64,000 nt of DNA, taken from the NCBI GenBank assembly GCA_948144175.1, contig CANXME010000217.1:59318-123317 (forward strand), read 5' to 3'. Below, one piece after another: positions 60,178-64,000 of the stretch (positions are counted from its first letter, which is position 1; each line of letters opens with the position of its first letter). Origin of the DNA: Closterium sp. NIES-65. Its lineage: Eukaryota; Streptophyta; Zygnematophyceae; Desmidiales; Closteriaceae. A model generated the notes under the pieces. It had not been told where the DNA came from. It saw nothing but the letters and a program-made list of their open reading frames with translations, and did not search any database. The position numbers and the translations under genes were made by a program.

Positions 60178-61038
60178 CCTACTGCTGCACGTCGTTGTCG
60201 CCGTCGCCCACGTCGGCCAAGCGCACTTGGCCGATTGCGACGGAACACCGGTTGAAGGCCGGATAGTGCAGCGCCTTCGTCAGGAAGTCGGCCGGCTGCT
60301 CAGCGGTCGGGATGTACTACAACGAGAACTTCCCGCGCCTCACCATGTGCTGCAGCCAGGCCTGTCGCCGTTCCATGTGCTTGAGGTTGCCCGTCAACCC
60401 CATGCCCTCGGCGACTGTGATGGCCGACTTGTTGTCCACGCGCAGGACAGTCGGCTTCCCGGCATCCAGCTGCAGGAACTCTGCGAGGAGGAAGCGAAGG
60501 CGGCGTCCCTCCTTGCCAGCTTCAGTGGCCGCCACGTACTCCGACTCGGTCGATGACGGTGTCGCGCACTTGATGCGCTGGCTCGACCAGGAGACTGCAG
60601 CCCCTCCGTAGACGAACACGTAGCCGCTCGTGCTCGTCCGGTTCTGCTTGTCACCGGCGTCGTCGGCGTCCACGTAGCCGACCAGCTCCAGCGACTCAGG
60701 TCCACCGCCTAACTGCAGGGCGGTGTCACGTGTGTTGGCGAGGTAGGCTAGGCAGCGGTCGACCTTGCGCCAGTGCTGGTCGCTCCTCACCGTGAGGCCG
60801 CCCCAGCTTGCTGCAGGCGAAGGCGACATCCGGTCTCGTCGTCGTCGCCGCGAACTGCAGCAGCGAGCCGACCTTCTGCCGGTACTCCTCCTCCTGCCGT
60901 TCCTGCGCCTCCTCGTCATCGAAGGTAAGCTCTGCGTAGGCACCGACCGAGACCGGTGTCTTCGGGGTGCGCCCGGTCTGCTCCTCGTCGAGGAAGCGCC
61001 TACGCAGCTTGTCGGCGTAGCCCTGCTGATGCAGCCAC
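60178..61038 (-). mobile_element. Copia fragment of a second lineage (RNase H end)
   Basis: The minus strand encodes VDRCLAYLANTRDTALQLGG, ELVGYVDADDAGDKQNRTS, SGYVFVYGGAAVSWSSQ, STESEYVAATEAGKEGRRLR, LRVDNKSAITVAEG, then a stop and TAEQPADFLTKALHYPAF. This is clearly Copia RNase H but a different lineage from its neighbours. One in-frame stop lies near 60312. Its upstream (5') side is cut off by the LTR at 61039, into which the next Copia inserted. Confidence 0.85.
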
Positions 61039-61173
61039 TGTCAGAATGAGAAACGAGAATGAGGAGTGACTAGCAGGAACAACAGTACAAAAATGTCAAA
61101 CCCTAATCTGGTGTACCCCTTATGGTGTGACCCACTACAGCCTAGAACCACACAAACATATAAATGTTTGACA
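61039..61173 (-). repeat. Copia 3' LTR (third element)
   Basis: 135 bp with TGTCA...TGACA ends; a polypurine complement (cacccccataggcaaagtgg) adjoins at 61174. Confidence 0.85.
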
Positions 61174-61443
61174 CACCCCCATAGGCAAAGTGGGGGAGAC
61201 CTAGGGGTCACAAGACCAGTCAAGGCAAAACCAAGGCAAACAAGCTCAGGGTGGATCTCGAGGATTCCACACAAATTCCGAGCACAAGCAAGCGGTCACA
61301 AGACCAGTTCACATGCAGTTTTATAATAGAGCAAGAGGTACAATGATCACAACCTAACAAGGCAAACATGCAGGTATATATATAATGATCACAGTACAGG
61401 TAAAGTCAAGAAGTAAGTAAGTGAGAAACAGTCGGCACAAGGC

Positions 61444-63095
61444 CTAGAAGAGTGCAAAAACGGGCGGAAGCGCCTTGGTGAACACATCAGCAGTGTTGGC
61501 CTCAGTGGCCACGTAACGCAGAAGAAGCTGACCACGCTGCTGTAGCTCTCGAGCTAGAAAGTAACGCAGAGCAATGTGCTTCGTCCTGTGCTCCAGTCTG
61601 TGCTCCTGGCACAAGGCAATGGTTGCCTTGTTGTCGACGTACAACACTGGAGGAGAACGAGGCTGCTCTCCAAGGTCAGTCAGCAGGTAGGTGAGCCAGC
61701 GAAGCTCCTGGGCAGCCATGGCCGTGGCGTAGATCTCAGCCTCACAGCTGGAGCTGAGAACAGAAGAAGAACGAGTAGAACGCCAAGAGACAGAGCCAGA
61801 GCCAAGACTGAAGGTGTAACCCTGAGACGACCGCTGAGTAGCCTGGTCGTCTGCCCAAGAAGCGTCTGAGTGCCCAGTGAGAACAGGCCGGTCTCGCCCT
61901 CCAAGCACTAGCCCCATGCCCGACGTACTGCACAAGTAGCGCAACACCCTCTTAGCTGCATCCATGTGCTCCTTCCGGTGACGGCCGGGAGCAACATAGC
62001 GTGCTAAGATGCTGAGAGGGTATGCTAGGTCAGGTCGAGTGCAGGTCATCAGGTACATGAGGCAGCCCACAAGCTCTGGATACGGACCACTCGACTCTAC
62101 GGACTCATCCGAAGGCAGAGCTGAGAGCGAGTGACCCGTAGGCAGAGGAGTGGACTGAGGCGAGGAGTACGTGAAGCCGAAGCGCTGAAGGACCTGCTGC
62201 ACCATGTGTGACTGAGTCAGGGTAATGGTGCGGCGTGCTCTGTCCCGGGTGATCCGCAAGCCAAGATAGCTTGTCAGTTCACCCAGGTCTGTGCACGTGT
62301 GTCTCTTCTGCAGCTCGGACTTCACGTGGGCGAGTGCGGCAGTGTCCGCAGTGGCAAAGACCAAGTCGTCGACGTACACGAGGATGTAGAACGGCGGCAG
62401 CGAGGTGTCGGTGCGCAGAAACAGCGACGGGAGTCAGCAGTAGAAGGAGCAAACCCAAGAGCCGCAAGTGTAGTCCTCAGTGTGTCGTGCCACTCACGCG
62501 GCGCCTGGCGGAGACCGTAGACTGGCCGCCGGAGGCTCCACTGGGTGCCAGGAGGGAACGACCCAGTGAAGCCAGGTGGGCGGCGCAGCCAGATCTCCTC
62601 GTGCAGGCTGCCCTGCAAGAAAGCTGTGCTGAAGTCAAGAGAGTGGAGCTCGTAGTCACGCTGAGCGGCGACGTGTAGCAGAACCCGAAGAGTGGTCATC
62701 TTCGAGGTCGGGGAGAAGGTCTGGAAGAAGTCAACTCCCTCTCGCTGACTGAAGCCTCGTGCAACGTAACGCGCCTTGAAGACAGGCGGAGAGCCTGGCG
62801 GCCGCTTCACCCTGAAAATCCACATGCCACTGACGATGTTCGCCCCAGGTGAGGGAACGTCGTCGACGTAGGTGCCTGTGGACTTCCAGGAAGCCATCTC
62901 TGTGTCCATGGCTGACTGCCACTGAGAGGAGTAGGGACCGGCCATCGCCTCTGCGTAAGAGCGTGGGGTCGGGATGTCTGGTGCATCCGGGTCTCCCTCA
63001 GGGGCAAAAAGCATGGACACGAGATGGGGCAAAGCAGCGGCAAGGCAACCAAAACTCCTCCTGCCTGTCCTCAAGGACGTCCGTGCCAAGAGCAC
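61444..63095 (-). pseudogene. Copia reverse transcriptase/RNase H (one frameshift)
   Basis: Two long frames meet near 62430. The 5' part (63095-62322) has RSYAEAMAGPYSSQWQSAMD, MWIFRVKRPPGSPPVFKARY, ARGFSQREGVDFFQTFSP and DFSTAFLQGSLHEEIWLRRP. The 3' part (62379-61444) has MYVDDLVFATADT with intact catalytic YVDD, DLGELTSYLGLRI, SDASWADDQ and EANTADVFTKALP. The extra base near 62430 is the only break, so this copy was active recently or has a sequencing error. Confidence 0.9.
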
Positions 63096-64000
63096 ACTCC
63101 ACCCGACGGACGGAGGACAGGCAGACTCAGACTCAGCAACAAGACTCGCTGCGTAGTCTAGACGACACGCAGCTGCAAAGTCGACAAGCTCAGTGACTAG
63201 GGCAGACGCAGCAGCGGACTCAAAGGAAGGGTCAGTGACAACCGTAGCTAGGAGACGTGTGACAGTAGGACTGGCAGCGCGAAGGGAGTCTGACTCCGGG
63301 TCAGCAAGAGCAGGAAGAGAGGAGCAGGAGGCAACGTGAGAGCAACACGCTGCGGAGCAGTGGACTGACGAAGCGCCATCCGGTGCGTGCCTGGGACAGC
63401 AGGAGGACGCTCACGCGGGACACGACTACCAGTGGTAGCAGCTCAAACAGGCGACGCTCGACGAGACGCAGGTGACACAGGACGTGACGCAGGCTCACGT
63501 CTCTCAGCAAGACCGTCAGTCGGACCAGTGTAAGGAGCAGGCACAGGGGAGTGGTGAGGCAGGCGGTAACTGTGGCTGTGACTGGACAGACGGCGGACAC
63601 TCTAAGGCGAGAGGAGAACAAGGAGGAGGAGGCTGACCAAGAACCTAATGAAGGAGCGGAACGAAGTACGGTCGTGGCCGTGCAGCAGCTCTCGAACCAG
63701 CAGAGACACCAGCGGCAGCAGCAGCACTCCAGAAGCAGCAGCACCTCCAGCACCAGGGTCCGCAGCACTCCAGCAGCACCTCCAGCAGCACCGCCAGCAG
63801 CAGCAGTACCTCAGCAGCACCGCACCGCCAGTAGCAGTTGCACCTCCAGCACCAGGGTCCTTAGCACCCAAGCAGCTCCAACGCCCGGGTCCTCAGTACT
63901 AGCAGCACCTCCAGCAGCACCGCCAGCAGCAGCAGCAGCACCTCCAGCAGCACCGCCAGCAGCAGCAGCACCTCCAGCACCAGGGTCCGTAGTACTCGCC
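63096..64000 (-). pseudogene. Copia integrase-RT linker, partial
   Basis: Gln/Ser/Pro- or Ala/Gly-rich depending on frame. Triplet-rich cagcagcagcacctccagca repeats occur from 63710 to the end. No conserved motif; it is the counterpart of the linker at 50467-51738. Confidence 0.65.

Larger units (their letters stand above)
61039..64000 (-). mobile_element. Ty1/Copia element, 3' part, running off the window
   Basis: The 3' LTR is 61173-61039 (135 bp; plus strand tgtcagaatg to aaatgtttgaca). Internal sequence continues to the window end. It is the same lineage as the nested Copia and less damaged. Only the last 3 kb (linker, RT, RNase H, LTR) are present. Confidence 0.9.

Overview
The window is nuclear DNA of a eukaryote in the green-plant lineage. 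Every gene I could rebuild is split by spliceosomal introns (gt...ag), there is a eukaryotic tRNA-Val, and several proteins are plant-type: a mitochondrial OXA2-like insertase with a C-terminal TPR region, a ROCK1-like nucleotide-sugar transporter, a plant-style bZIP and a chromodomain Ty3/Gypsy element. The many introns, high local GC and heavy microsatellite load would fit a streptophyte (charophyte, possibly zygnematophyte) alga, but the genus is an inference.

Layout. 0.3-12.0 kb (+): OXA2-like insertase/TPR gene, about 14 exons. 15.2-16.6 kb (+): intronless bZIP transcription factor. 16.6-17.0 kb: a TTAA-flanked inverted-repeat element. 17.6-27.1 kb (+): AGC-family protein kinase with 15 exons whose lengths sum to 794 codons in one frame; a tRNA-Val(AAC) lies in one of its introns. 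27.8-33.3 kb (-): ROCK1/SLC35A-type transporter, 8 exons, 350 aa, all phases consistent. 36.4-40.1 kb (+): secreted Thr/Pro- and Ser-rich protein with a SPARK-like Cys pattern, only partly resolved. 41-43.5 kb: weak minus-strand candidates. 44.9-57.45 kb: one 12.5-kb Ty3/Gypsy chromovirus with LTRs and a CAACC target-site duplication, carrying a nested minus-strand Ty1/Copia element (48.7-55.8 kb). 58.2-64.0 kb: further Copia pieces of at least two lineages, the last running off the window.

The striking feature is in the gene-bearing 38 kb. Almost every exon of the OXA2-like, kinase and transporter genes has one to eight decayed tandem copies next to it. Short perfect or near-perfect palindromes, core TTTTGAG-N-CG-N-CTCAAAA (centres GTCGAC, GACGTC, GGCGCC), sit at the junctions of many direct duplications, often with stems extended by locus-specific sequence. 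They occur in introns and gene flanks and I did not see them inside the retrotransposons. The clearest case is a 112-bp unit repeated eight times before the kinase's last exon: each unit has a splice acceptor followed by a start-of-exon copy that runs into an in-frame TGA supplied by the palindrome. I read this as a palindrome-associated exon-duplication process or a miniature foldback element family; assembly artefact is the main rival explanation.

The genes have no obvious shared pathway (mitochondrial membrane-protein insertion, transcription, AGC signalling, Golgi/ER nucleotide-sugar transport, cell-surface protein); eukaryotic neighbours need not be functionally linked.
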